Made by a program: the position numbers and the translations under genes
Origin: Alphaproteobacteria bacterium UBA1303
GTDB taxonomy: Bacteria; Pseudomonadota; Alphaproteobacteria; Micropepsales; Micropepsaceae
Length of the DNA stretch: 30,513 nt
Assembly (NCBI GenBank): GCA_002307315.1
Contig: DBTZ01000026.1
Location: 4,111-34,623, forward strand
Direction of reading: 5' to 3'
The notes under the pieces: generated by a model
The model's database searches: none
What the model saw: only the letters and a program-made list of their open reading frames with translations
What the model was told of the DNA's origin: nothing
Part shown: in pieces, positions 1-8,175 of the stretch
How positions within the stretch are numbered: position 1 is the stretch's first letter
How the letters are laid out: each line of letters starts with the position of its first letter

Positions 1-2
1 CG

Positions 3-2081
3 GTGATCGGCCGCGACGAGGAAATACGCCGCACCATCCAGGTGCTTTCGCGCCGGACCAAGAACAATCCGGTACTGATCGGCGAGCCCGGTGTGGGCAA
101 GACCGCCATAGCCGAAGGTTTGGCTTTGCGCATCGTCAACGGCGATGTGCCGGAATCCTTGCGCGACAAGAAGTTGCTGGCGCTCGATATGGGGGCGCTG
201 ATCGCCGGGGCCAAGTTCCGCGGCGAATTCGAAGAACGGCTGAAAGCGGTGTTGAACGAAATCACCGCCGCCGAGGGCAAGGTGATCCTGTTTATCGACG
301 AGATGCATACCTTGGTCGGCGCCGGAAAAGCGGAAGGGGCGATGGATGCCTCGAACCTGTTGAAGCCGTCGTTGGCGCGCGGCGAATTGCACTGCGTCGG
401 CGCCACCACGCTCGACGAGTATCGCAAGCATATCGAAAAGGATGCCGCTTTGGCGCGGCGCTTCCAGCCGGTGTTCGTTTCCGAGCCGACGGTGGAAGAC
501 ACCATATCGATCTTGCGCGGTCTTAAGGAAAAGTACGAACTCCATCACGGTGTGCGCATCGGCGATTCCGCCCTGGTGGCGGCGGCGCAGTTGTCCAGCC
601 GCTATATCGCCGATCGTTTTTTGCCCGACAAGGCGATCGATTTGATGGACGAAGCGGCCAGCCGCCTGCGGATGCAAGTCGATTCCAAGCCGGAAGCCCT
701 CGACGAGTTGGACCGGCGTATTCTGCAATTGAAAATCGAGCGTGAAGCATTGCGCAAGGAAACCGATGCGGCCTCGAAGGAGCGCCTTGTCGCACTGGAA
801 ACCGAATTGTCGGAACTCGAAGGAAAATCTACTACGGCTGCCTTGGCTTGGCAGGCCGAAAAATCCTCGTTGCAACGGGCGCAGGGGATCAAGGAAAAAC
901 TCGATGTCGCGCGGCAGGAACTCGACATCGCCCAGCGCAAGGGAGATTACGCCCGCGCCGGAGAACTCAAGCACGGTATCATTCCCAGGCTGGAGCACGA
1001 ACTGACCGCGCTGGAAGAAAAACAACACGGCGCTCTGGTCAACGAAGCGGTGACGCCGGAACATATCGCCGGCATCGTTTCGCGATGGACCGGCATTCCG
1101 GTGGAAAAGATGCTGGCCGGCGAGCGCGATAAGCTGGTGAAAATGGAGGCGGCGCTGGAGGCGCGGGTGGTCGGGCAATCCGAAGCATTACGCGCGGTAT
1201 CGAATGCGGTGCGGCGGGCGCGGGCGGGTTTGCAGGATCCCAACCGCCCGATCGGATCGTTTCTGTTCCTCGGTCCCACCGGCGTGGGCAAGACCGAACT
1301 GACCAAGGCCGTAGCGAATTTTTTGTTCGACGACGATGCCGCGATGGTGCGCATTGATATGAGCGAATTCATGGAAAAGCATTCGGTGGCGCGGCTGATC
1401 GGTGCCCCGCCCGGTTATGTCGGTTACGAGGAGGGGGGTGTCCTGACCGAAGCGGTGCGGCGGCGACCCTATCAGGTTCTGTTGTTCGACGAGGTCGAGA
1501 AGGCCCATCCCGATGTGTTCAACGTGCTGCTGCAGGTACTCGACGACGGGCGATTGACCGACGGGCAGGGGCGGACGGTCGATTTCAAGAATACCGTCAT
1601 TATACTCACCTCGAACCTCGGCACTGAATTGCTGGCCGAGGGCGATACGCCGGCGGCCCGCCGCGAGGTGATGGCGGCGGTCAAGGCGCATTTCCGTCCG
1701 GAATTTCTCAACCGGCTGGACGAGATCGTTCTGTTCCACCGTCTCGGCCGTGCCGACATGGACCGTATCGTTGATATTCAGATCGGGCGGCTGGAAAAGC
1801 TGCTGGAGGACCGCAAGATTGCGTTGGAACTCGACGACGGTGCAAAAGCCTGGCTGGCGGATGCCGGCTACGATCCGGTCTACGGCGCGCGCCCCTTGAA
1901 GCGCGTCATCCAGCGCCGGTTGCAGGATCCGCTGGCGGAACTGATTTTGGCAGGCAAAGTTTCCGACGGTGGCATGGTCAAGGTTTGCGCCGGGAACCGC
2001 GGACTGGTTTTGAACGGCCAAGAATTCGCAGCACCGATGGGCGACGAGGACATTACGCCGCCGAGCCGGGCGTTGAATTAA
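3..2081 (+). CDS. clpB: ClpB disaggregase (partial, 5' end outside window)
   Basis: ClpB is a hexameric AAA+ ATPase that pulls proteins out of aggregates together with DnaK in the cytoplasm. The frame is already open at the window edge and begins in the VIGRDEEIRR segment just ahead of the first nucleotide-binding domain, so about 180 N-terminal residues (the Clp N domain and linker) are missing compared with the usual 850-870 aa. Visible parts, numbered on this fragment: first Walker A GEPGVGKTA (27-35), Walker B ILFIDE (95-100), a charged coiled-coil middle domain (about 230-350) that separates ClpB from ClpA/ClpC, second Walker A GPTGVGKT (about 424-431), second Walker B LLFDE (about 493-497), and the C-terminal D2-small domain. 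The GYVGYEEGG pore loop of the second ring is present. There is no ClpP-binding IGF-type loop. Residues after about 665 form an unconserved polar tail. Confidence 0.97.
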   Translation: MIGRDEEIRRTIQVLSRRTKNNPVLIGEPGVGKTAIAEGLALRIVNGDVPESLRDKKLLALDMGALIAGAKFRGEFEERLKAVLNEITAAEGKVILFIDEMHTLVGAGKAEGAMDASNLLKPSLARGELHCVGATTLDEYRKHIEKDAALARRFQPVFVSEPTVEDTISILRGLKEKYELHHGVRIGDSALVAAAQLSSRYIADRFLPDKAIDLMDEAASRLRMQVDSKPEALDELDRRILQLKIEREALRKETDAASKERLVALETELSELEGKSTTAALAWQAEKSSLQRAQGIKEKLDVARQELDIAQRKGDYARAGELKHGIIPRLEHELTALEEKQHGALVNEAVTPEHIAGIVSRWTGIPVEKMLAGERDKLVKMEAALEARVVGQSEALRAVSNAVRRARAGLQDPNRPIGSFLFLGPTGVGKTELTKAVANFLFDDDAAMVRIDMSEFMEKHSVARLIGAPPGYVGYEEGGVLTEAVRRRPYQVLLFDEVEKAHPDVFNVLLQVLDDGRLTDGQGRTVDFKNTVIILTSNLGTELLAEGDTPAARREVMAAVKAHFRPEFLNRLDEIVLFHRLGRADMDRIVDIQIGRLEKLLEDRKIALELDDGAKAWLADAGYDPVYGARPLKRVIQRRLQDPLAELILAGKVSDGGMVKVCAGNRGLVLNGQEFAAPMGDEDITPPSRALN

Positions 2082-2105
2082 AGCTCGGGGTCATCGTACT
2101 GGACG

Positions 2106-2206
2106 CGGTTGGATAAGGCGTTGAGTTGTTTCATAGAAGTGACTTCTTTCCTGGCAGAAAGGTGTCACGTCATGCAGAACCGGTTATCAGCCGCCTTATC
2201 CGACCG
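2106..2206 (+). other. nested inverted-repeat element after clpB, possible structured RNA
   Basis: Positions 2106-2120 and 2192-2206 are complementary over 15 bases, with one U-G wobble. Inside the roughly 71-nt loop is a second hairpin at 2139-2168: GTGAC/GTCAC, a two-base internal loop, then CTTTC/GAAAG closing a 6-nt loop. Both imperfect positions (T2110 with G2202, T2145 with G2162) pair as G-U only if the plus strand is transcribed and would be A-C mismatches on the minus strand, which favours a plus-strand RNA such as the clpB 3' UTR. No T-run follows, so it is not a standard terminator. I do not recognise it as a known RNA family; a small palindromic repeat is the main alternative. Confidence 0.45.
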
Positions 2207-2287
2207 GCACAAGACGCGAAACGCTGACCTGGCTGGCGTATCTGATCATGCGGCAGGGCGCGATCTGCCTGTGGTGGCTACCGCTGG

Positions 2288-2323
2288 AAAAAAAACCGCC
2301 GCCCGGCACAGAGCCGGACGGCG
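2288..2323 (-). terminator. intrinsic terminator of the acetate-transporter gene
   Basis: Read on the minus strand, an 11-bp GC-rich stem (arms 2313-2323 and 2297-2307, one G-U pair, 5-nt loop) is followed at once by a run of eight T residues (2295-2288). It lies 23 nt beyond the stop codon of the SatP-like gene. This is a textbook rho-independent terminator. The plus-strand reading has only three T residues after the stem, so it would be a weak stop for clpB transcripts. Confidence 0.85.
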
Positions 2324-2346
2324 TTTCCGTATGCCAGAACGGAAAA

Positions 2347-2916
2347 TCAGACCGGAAGTACCTTCCGGCCGTAGGTGGCATTGGCAACGGCGGCAAAGCT
2401 GCCGTAGACGGCGAGAGAACCGCAGACCAACCCCAGCATTCCACCGTATTGCGTCAGTACGGGCATGGCGAATAGCGCACCGGAACCGAGTAGGAAGAAC
2501 GTGACCCACAGCGTGAGGAATATGTAGAACAGCACCTTCGTAAGCTTGAAGGTGGATATCCACATCAGCAGCGAGAACACGCCCCATAAAAGCAGAGCAG
2601 CGCCGATGGTGGTGTGTGCCTGGCTCAAATCGATGATGCCGTTGTGGCCCCAGACCAGCAGCAGGGCGAACCACCACCAGAACGCGCCATAGGCGATGAA
2701 CGCCGTAGCGCCGAAAGTGTTGCCGAGCTTGACTTCGAGCACGCCGGCGATCATCTGAGCCGATCCGCCCAGTGCGACGGCCAGCGGTATGACCACCTGT
2801 TCGCCCGCGATCGGCAAAATTCCGGCGTTGATGAGACTTAGCAAAACGGTAGTCAGGCCGAAGCTGATAAGCCCCAAGGCGGCAGGATTGACCTGCGGGG
2901 CGGTTTCGTTAGCCAT
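2347..2916 (-). CDS. satP: acetate uptake transporter, SatP/YaaH (GPR1/FUN34) family
   Basis: This is a 189-aa integral inner-membrane protein of the acetate/succinate uptake family. The family signature NPAALGL lies at residues 10-16, immediately before the first of about six hydrophobic segments, and the length matches the E. coli protein (188 aa). I chose the ATG at 2916 because GGAG stands 6 nt before it; the open frame runs 10 codons further upstream but without a ribosome-binding site. The gene is monocistronic, with its own TATAAT promoter element and a strong terminator. Substrate is inferred from the family: acetate, possibly other short carboxylates. It could support acetate use as a carbon source, but no glyoxylate or acs gene is beside it. 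Confidence 0.92.
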   Translation of the reverse strand: MANETAPQVNPAALGLISFGLTTVLLSLINAGILPIAGEQVVIPLAVALGGSAQMIAGVLEVKLGNTFGATAFIAYGAFWWWFALLLVWGHNGIIDLSQAHTTIGAALLLWGVFSLLMWISTFKLTKVLFYIFLTLWVTFFLLGSGALFAMPVLTQYGGMLGLVCGSLAVYGSFAAVANATYGRKVLPV

Positions 2917-2986
2917 GAAATTCTCCATGATGACGGATGCACGCAAGGTTTGTTTTTACGTGTCATAGTCAACCAGAGATAGGTTA

Positions 2987-3015
2987 ATTATACTCAAAGT
3001 CGGCGTATGTGTTTG
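2987..3015 (-). promoter_or_regulatory. sigma-70-type promoter for satP
   Basis: On the minus strand a perfect TATAAT (2992-2987) is preceded, 17 nt upstream, by CAAACA (3015-3010), which matches the -35 consensus only in its last three bases. Transcription would start near 2980, giving a leader of about 64 nt. The -10 match is strong, the -35 weak, so an activator may be needed. Confidence 0.5.
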
Positions 3016-3087
3016 CCGCAGCTTAGCTTTGCTGTGCCAAAACGCGCAGCCGTCATCGTATCAAAATGGGACGACCTCCGGCCGCCG

Positions 3088-4602
3088 TCACTTCGCCGCC
3101 GGTTTCTCTGCAGAAATCGCGGCCACTTTGGTCTCGAGTTTTGCCGAAGCCATCTTGGCGTCGATCCGCGACCGTTCCGCAAGGAACTTACGCAAATCCG
3201 CACCACCCAGTTTGCGCCCGCTTGCCACTTTTACCTTAAGCGGATTGACCTGAACGTTGTTCTGGCGGATTTCGTAGTGCAGATGCGGGCCGGTGGCGAT
3301 TCCGGTCATGCCGCTGCGGGCGATGACCTGCGCCTGACGTACACGCATTCCCCGATTGACGCCGATGCGCGACAGATGTCCGTATCCGGTCGAGTAGCCG
3401 TTGCCGTGATCGACGATGATGAAGTTGCCGTAGCCGCTCATCCAGCCGGCGTATTTTACCACGCCCGAGCCGGCGGCCATGACTGGGGTTCCGATCGGTA
3501 CGCCGAAGTCGATGCCTTTGTGCATGCGAGTGTATCCGAGCACCGGGTGGAAGCGCATGCCGAACTTCGAGGTGATGCGGGCGCCGTCCACCGGCGTCTT
3601 CATCAGCATGCCCTTGGCGCTTTCGCCCTTGGCATCGAAATAGTCGGCCGACGAATTGGCATCCGACTGATAGCGGTACATGGTGATATCTTTGCCGGCA
3701 ATATGCATGCGGGCGAAAGACACGTTGCCGATCCGAGCTGGCTGACCTTTCGGCGTATAGTAATAATCGTACAGAACTTCGAACGAATCGCCGGGATGAA
3801 TGTCGCGCTGGAAGTCGACCTTGTACGAAAACATGTGGATCATCTCGACCACCACATCCGACGGAATGCCGGCCTGTATCGCCGATGTGTACGGATTGGA
3901 ATCGATAGTGGTGCCGACGCGATGCGCCCGCATGGTCAACTGTTTCACCGCGTCGCTGGCGACGTAGGAACCGTCGGCAACACGGGTTACGGTCACGTCG
4001 TGTTCGATCGACGGCGAAAAACTAAGGCTGGTCAGTTGCATCGCCGGCTCGCCATCCGTCGCATCGCCCGTCCGGCCAGCCGCCGTCATGGTCAAATCGA
4101 AGACCTGGCCGGCGCGTAAGGAACGCGGATTGAAGACCTTATTCAACGCCGCAACCGCTGCATTGGCGTCGTTGGCCGATACGCCGGCGTTTTCCAGCGC
4201 ACCGCTTAAGGTATCGCCCGAATCGAGCGTTACGGTGCGGGTTTCCACGCCGTCGTCGTCTTCGTCGGCCCTGCTTGCCTGGGGATTGCCCGATATCTGT
4301 CCGGCGGTGGGCTTTACCGCCGCCGAACCGAACAGGCTGCCGTCCCTGAGCGTGCGGAACAAACGGTACGGCAAAAAATCGCTTTGTGTCGTTTCGAAAC
4401 CGCGCGTACCGGCCCGCGGCATCGTCTGGACTGCAAGCCATGCGACCGAAATCACGATGAGCGCGGCGAGAAATGCGGTAACGAAGGTCCACTTGGCGCC
4501 GGAAACGGTTACGGCCGAAGCAGTCTCGTGCATATAAGGAGACCATTCCTGTTCGAAAGAGACCTGTTCGGAAAGGGACATCGGTTCGTTTCGGCTGTCC
4601 AC
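3088..4602 (-). CDS. membrane-anchored M23 family metallopeptidase (peptidoglycan endopeptidase)
   Basis: The 504-aa protein has a short cytoplasmic N-terminus, one transmembrane segment (about residues 38-58) and a long periplasmic part ending in an M23 (lysostaphin-like) domain. The zinc-site motifs are complete: H361xxxD365 (HKGIDFG) and HLH at 440-442. Upstream of the catalytic domain is the OapA/LysM-like region seen in MepM/YebA-type enzymes, with the phrase YFDAKGESAKG just ahead of it. The role is cutting peptide cross-links in peptidoglycan during growth or division. The start is GTG at 4602, because AAGGAG (4613-4608) lies 5 nt before it; the frame is open a further 35 codons upstream but lacks a site. 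A lysine/alanine-rich tail of about 50 residues follows the domain. The gene stands alone, reading away from the acyl-ACP synthetase, which lies upstream on the same strand. Confidence 0.9.
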   Translation of the reverse strand: MDSRNEPMSLSEQVSFEQEWSPYMHETASAVTVSGAKWTFVTAFLAALIVISVAWLAVQTMPRAGTRGFETTQSDFLPYRLFRTLRDGSLFGSAAVKPTAGQISGNPQASRADEDDDGVETRTVTLDSGDTLSGALENAGVSANDANAAVAALNKVFNPRSLRAGQVFDLTMTAAGRTGDATDGEPAMQLTSLSFSPSIEHDVTVTRVADGSYVASDAVKQLTMRAHRVGTTIDSNPYTSAIQAGIPSDVVVEMIHMFSYKVDFQRDIHPGDSFEVLYDYYYTPKGQPARIGNVSFARMHIAGKDITMYRYQSDANSSADYFDAKGESAKGMLMKTPVDGARITSKFGMRFHPVLGYTRMHKGIDFGVPIGTPVMAAGSGVVKYAGWMSGYGNFIIVDHGNGYSTGYGHLSRIGVNRGMRVRQAQVIARSGMTGIATGPHLHYEIRQNNVQVNPLKVKVASGRKLGGADLRKFLAERSRIDAKMASAKLETKVAAISAEKPAAK

Positions 4603-4898
4603 GTCGGCTCCTTGGTTTGTGAGCTTAGCTCTATGCAGCAAAACCTCGGCCAGAATCGCCCAGCCCTCGGCGAAGCGATAAGAAGGGCATTTAGCCAGAC
4701 ACCACACTGAAACGTCAACAATTACAATAGTGTTAACGACAATTTGTCCCGTTTCTCGCGGTAATAGGTTATCCTCGCAGTTAATTCTTGCCCCAAATGT
4801 TATGGGGTAATGTTACCAATTGAAACCCAAGCAAGAAAACTCTGTGCGCAAGGGGGCATGCGCCGTTGCTGGAGGGTGTTTCGAGGGGGACCGCGGGG
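4603..4898. other. intergenic region upstream of the M23 peptidase gene
   Basis: This 296-nt stretch should hold the 3' end of the acyl-ACP synthetase transcript and the promoter of the M23 gene. It is AT-rich between about 4700 and 4830. I see an 11-bp palindrome GACAATTTGTC (4739-4749) and a short hairpin CCCCA/TGGGG near 4793-4809. I found no convincing -35/-10 pair and no intrinsic terminator, and no coding frame that looks real. Confidence 0.4.
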
Positions 4899-6548
4899 TT
4901 AAGACAACGCCGCCGGTTTCTCTGCCCTCGCCATCTTCTCTACCTTGACGTAATCGGTCTTGCCGGTTCCCAGCACCGGAATGGCTTCGACGTAGATAAT
5001 TCGCTTGGGTACGGCGATTTCCGGCACGCCGTGGTTCTGTGCCCAGCCGACCAGATCGACCCGTTCGGCGTCCGGGTTGGTGGTCAGAAGCACAATATGC
5101 TCGCCTTTGCGGCCATCGGGCAGCGAAATCGCCGCGTGGCTGAAATCCGGCCACAACGCCGAGGCACAGTTTTCCACCACCGCCAACGAGACCGCTTCGC
5201 CGCCGATCTTGGCGAAACGCTTCAGTCGGCCCTTGATCGAGATAAAGCCGTCTTCGTCGATATGGACCACGTCGCCGGTATCGTGCCAACCGTCCTTAGG
5301 CGGTTGGATTACGCCGGGCCGGTCGGGGCGGATATAGCCGAGCATGATGTTCGGCCCCTTGACGAACATGCGTCCGGCGTTGGGAATGCCCTCTACCGGT
5401 TCCAGTCGCACCTGCATGCCGGGCAGAATATGTCCGATGGTACCGGGATGGTTGGCGCCGGGTTGATTGATGGCGGCGATCGGCGCAGCCTCGGTAACGC
5501 CGTAGCCTTCGAGGATTTCGATGGCGCTTTTGCGGCGCAAAAGCTGACGGGTTTCGTCGCGCACCCGCTCGGCACCGCACACGGCCAGACGGAGATTCTT
5601 GAGATCGCCTTCGTTGCCGGCGCGGGCATATTGCGAAATGAAGGTGTCGGTGGTGATCAGGATGGTCGCGTCGGCTTCCCTGATCCGTCTGGCGATTTCC
5701 TTCGGCTGCAGCGGCGTCGGATGCAGCACCGTCTTGAAGCCGAGCATGATGGGCAACAGCACGCCGGCGTTCAATCCGAAGCAATGGAACATCGGCAGCG
5801 GGTTGAACATGATGTCGACGGGATAGAGCGCGATGTGATTGCGCGCCTGTTCGATGTTGACCAGGATGTTGAAGTGCGACAGCGCCACGCCTTTGGGTTC
5901 GCCTTCGGTGCCTGAGGTAAAAAGGATCACCGCCGGGCGGTCGTAAACCGGCTGTTTGCCGGCAAGACTGGCCGCAAAGTTGGCCACGAAACTCGAGGCC
6001 GGCCCTTGGGTGACGAAATTGGGCGCGAATTTGCCCAACGCGGCAACCGCTTTGTCGAATACCGAGAGATGCTCTTTGACGTCTTCGAGGTAGACGATCT
6101 CGGCCTTTTGCGACAGCTCGCCCACCATGTCGTGAAGCTTGGCGGCTTCGACGAATTTATGCGCGGTGACGATGCGCTTGACCTTGGCGGTGCGCAGTGC
6201 GCTGACCACGCCGGCGGCGCCGTTGGAAAAGTTCAACATCGTCGGGACTCGGCCGAATGCCGACAGGGCGAAGAAAGCGATCACCGTGCCTAGGCTGGTG
6301 GGCAGCATGACGCCGACCGATTCTCCGACTGAGGTTCCCTTGCGTAAGGCGTTGCCGAGCGCCAGCGATGCCATCACCAGCGTGTCGTAGGTTGCTACCG
6401 TCTCGTCGCCGTCGACCACGGCAGGGCGGCTGCCGCCGTAACGCGCGCGCGCATCGACCAGCGCCTGGAAAACGGGTTTTTGCGCATGGTGCAGATTGAA
6501 CGGATACATATCCTCGCCGGAAACGGCGGCGACGGTTACTGCGGCCAA
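4899..6548 (-). CDS. acyl-ACP/acyl-CoA synthetase (AMP-binding), Aas C-terminal-like
   Basis: A 549-aa adenylate-forming enzyme that activates a fatty acid through an acyl-AMP. The ATP-binding motif SGTEGEPKG lies at 212-220, the YGVTE motif near the middle, the HDTGD hinge region follows, and the catalytic lysine is in GTGKTD (K530). The C-terminal wording (RLKRFAKIGGE, HGVPEIAVPK) closely resembles the acyl-ACP synthetase half of E. coli Aas, but no acyltransferase domain is fused or adjacent. That points to fatty-acid recycling into phospholipid, by inference. The start is TTG at 6548: the sequence GGGAGGAG ends 3 nt before it, whereas the first internal ATG (residue 14) has no properly spaced site. 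It is divergent from lipA. A 20-nt imperfect palindrome lies 29 nt upstream of the start. Confidence 0.88.
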   Translation of the reverse strand: MAAVTVAAVSGEDMYPFNLHHAQKPVFQALVDARARYGGSRPAVVDGDETVATYDTLVMASLALGNALRKGTSVGESVGVMLPTSLGTVIAFFALSAFGRVPTMLNFSNGAAGVVSALRTAKVKRIVTAHKFVEAAKLHDMVGELSQKAEIVYLEDVKEHLSVFDKAVAALGKFAPNFVTQGPASSFVANFAASLAGKQPVYDRPAVILFTSGTEGEPKGVALSHFNILVNIEQARNHIALYPVDIMFNPLPMFHCFGLNAGVLLPIMLGFKTVLHPTPLQPKEIARRIREADATILITTDTFISQYARAGNEGDLKNLRLAVCGAERVRDETRQLLRRKSAIEILEGYGVTEAAPIAAINQPGANHPGTIGHILPGMQVRLEPVEGIPNAGRMFVKGPNIMLGYIRPDRPGVIQPPKDGWHDTGDVVHIDEDGFISIKGRLKRFAKIGGEAVSLAVVENCASALWPDFSHAAISLPDGRKGEHIVLLTTNPDAERVDLVGWAQNHGVPEIAVPKRIIYVEAIPVLGTGKTDYVKVEKMARAEKPAALS

Positions 6549-6576
6549 TGGCTCCTCCCTGGTAAGCGAACCTACT

Positions 6577-6596
6577 AAGCGGGGTATACCCGCCTT
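6577..6596. promoter_or_regulatory. operator-like palindrome between the acyl synthetase gene and lipA
   Basis: AAGCGGGGTATACCCGCCTT is a 20-nt imperfect palindrome with 8 of 10 base pairs symmetric around a GGGTATACCC core. Its place in the divergent intergenic region, close to the start of a fatty-acid gene, suits a dimeric repressor site. The regulator is unknown. Confidence 0.3.
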
Positions 6597-6758
6597 AAGT
6601 TTCGTATGGTAGTTTAGCGGAAAGTAATTCCTTACGGTAGGGCAAGCATAGCATTAATCCTAATTCCACACAGGGTGTTAGAAGATTCCGTGTTTTTCTG
6701 CGGGTAATATGCATAATCTGGAATGGATATAAACCGGCTAAGCGCTATATACTGAGAC

Positions 6759-7724
6759 ATGACCACCGTTTTCGACCAGTCTGCGCTGGACCGCCGCAAA
6801 CTTCGCCACCCCGAGAAGGCCAATCGGCCGGATACGCCCATACAGCGCAAGCCGGAGTGGATACGGGTTAAGGCGCCTGGCGGCGGGGAATATGCCTCGA
6901 CCGAGGGTATTGTGCGCAGGCATGGGCTGCATACGGTTTGCGAAGAAGCTGGCTGTCCCAATATCGGCGAATGCTGGAATCACAAGCACGCTACCATGAT
7001 GATCATGGGCGACACCTGCACGCGGGCCTGTTCGTTTTGCAACGTCAAGACCGGCTTGCCGGGGCCGCTGGATCCGGCCGAACCGGCGCATGTCGCCGAA
7101 GCCGTGGCGCATCTGGGCCTTAGACATGTGGTAATCACCTCGGTGGATCGTGACGATCTGGCGGACGGCGGCGCGGCGCATTTCGCCGGCGTCATCCGCG
7201 CTGTGCGCGAGGCCAGTCCCGGCACCACCATCGAGGTGCTGACGCCCGACTTCCTGCGCAAGGACGGAGCCATAGAAGTGGTAATGGCGGCGCGGCCGGA
7301 TGTGTTCAATCATAACCTGGAGACCGTGCCGCGGCTCTATTTGCCGATAAGGCCGGGTGCGCGCTACTACAATTCCTTACGCCTTTTGGACCGCGCCAAG
7401 ACGCTTTACCCGGAAGGCTTCACCAAATCCGGCCTGATGGTCGGCTTGGGCGAGACCCGCGAAGAGATCATGCAGGTGATGGACGATCTTCGCATCGCGG
7501 GCGTCGATTTTCTTACCGTCGGGCAGTATTTGCAGCCTTCCCGCAAGCATGCGGCGGTCGAAAAATTCTGGACGCCGGAGGAATTCAAGGGCCTGGAAGA
7601 GGTGGCGCGGGCGAAAGGCTTTCTGATGGTCTCGGCGACGCCGCTCACCCGTTCGTCCTATCACGCCGACGCCGATTTTGCGGCAATGAAGGCGGCGCGG
7701 ACGGCCATATCCGCGAACGCCTGA
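6759..7724 (+). CDS. lipA: lipoyl synthase
   Basis: A radical SAM enzyme of 321 aa that inserts two sulfur atoms into protein-bound octanoyl groups to make lipoyl cofactor for pyruvate and 2-oxoglutarate dehydrogenases and the glycine cleavage system. Both iron-sulfur cluster motifs are intact: auxiliary cluster cysteines C61, C66 and C72 (CEEAGCPNIGEC) and radical SAM cysteines C87, C91 and C94 (CTRACSFC). The C-terminal RSSY motif (298-301), whose serine binds the auxiliary cluster, is present. Length is normal for the family. The ATG at 6759 has only a weak ribosome-binding site. The following ratA-like gene begins 1 nt after the stop, so the two are almost certainly co-transcribed, an arrangement I recall from other Alphaproteobacteria. 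Confidence 0.97.
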   Translation: MTTVFDQSALDRRKLRHPEKANRPDTPIQRKPEWIRVKAPGGGEYASTEGIVRRHGLHTVCEEAGCPNIGECWNHKHATMMIMGDTCTRACSFCNVKTGLPGPLDPAEPAHVAEAVAHLGLRHVVITSVDRDDLADGGAAHFAGVIRAVREASPGTTIEVLTPDFLRKDGAIEVVMAARPDVFNHNLETVPRLYLPIRPGARYYNSLRLLDRAKTLYPEGFTKSGLMVGLGETREEIMQVMDDLRIAGVDFLTVGQYLQPSRKHAAVEKFWTPEEFKGLEEVARAKGFLMVSATPLTRSSYHADADFAAMKAARTAISANA

Positions 7725-7725
7725 C

Positions 7726-8175
7726 GTGCCGCGCCACAGCGAAACCCGCATTCTTCGGTATCCGGCGGATGTCCTGTATGGGGTGACCGCCGATGTCGAA
7801 CGCTATCCGGAATTTTTGCCCTGGTGTACCGCCTTGCGCGTGCTGTCGCGCGAAAAAGCGGGCGCCGGCGAAGTGTTGCAGGCCGAAATGCAGGTCGGCT
7901 TCGGCGCGTTCACCGGACGGTACGTCAGCCGAGTGGTGCTAAATCCTTCCGCGCGCACTATCGACGTGACGCAGGAGCGAGGTCCGTTCCGCCATCTCGA
8001 AAACCGCTGGCGCTTTACGACCGCCGGCGAGGGGACGAAAGTCGAATTCCTCGTCGCCTTCGCATTCAGGAATCCCATTGTGAACGCCGCTGCATCCGGC
8101 GTGTTCGAACACGCGGTGCGCAAAATGTCGGCGGCCTTCGAAGAACGGGCACGGGCGATCAGTCCACGCCCCTGA
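7726..8175 (+). CDS. RatA/COQ10-like START-domain protein
   Basis: A 149-aa single-domain protein of the polyketide cyclase/START superfamily, with the typical opening (RHSETRILRYPADVLYGVTADVERYPEFLPWC) and a closing amphipathic helix. In mitochondria and Alphaproteobacteria such proteins (COQ10) bind ubiquinone; the E. coli relative RatA (PasT) has been linked to ribosome subunit association. Sequence alone does not decide between these roles. The start is GTG at 7726, one base after the lipA stop, with a poor ribosome-binding site, so translation is probably coupled to lipA. Its last 17 bases overlap, tail to tail, the end of otsB on the other strand. Confidence 0.88.
   Translation: MPRHSETRILRYPADVLYGVTADVERYPEFLPWCTALRVLSREKAGAGEVLQAEMQVGFGAFTGRYVSRVVLNPSARTIDVTQERGPFRHLENRWRFTTAGEGTKVEFLVAFAFRNPIVNAAASGVFEHAVRKMSAAFEERARAISPRP

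Noticed and set aside
2109..2504. Open frames running through the clpB-satP gap, including a hydrophobic stretch near 2225-2285
   Set aside because: No start with a ribosome-binding site, composition turns into shadow sequence over the satP terminator and gene, and no family is recognisable. The inverted repeats explain the region better.
3007..4119. 370-codon plus-strand frame over the M23 gene
   Set aside because: Histidine- and arginine-rich translation, typical of the antisense frame of a GC-rich gene; the minus-strand M23 domain is unmistakable.
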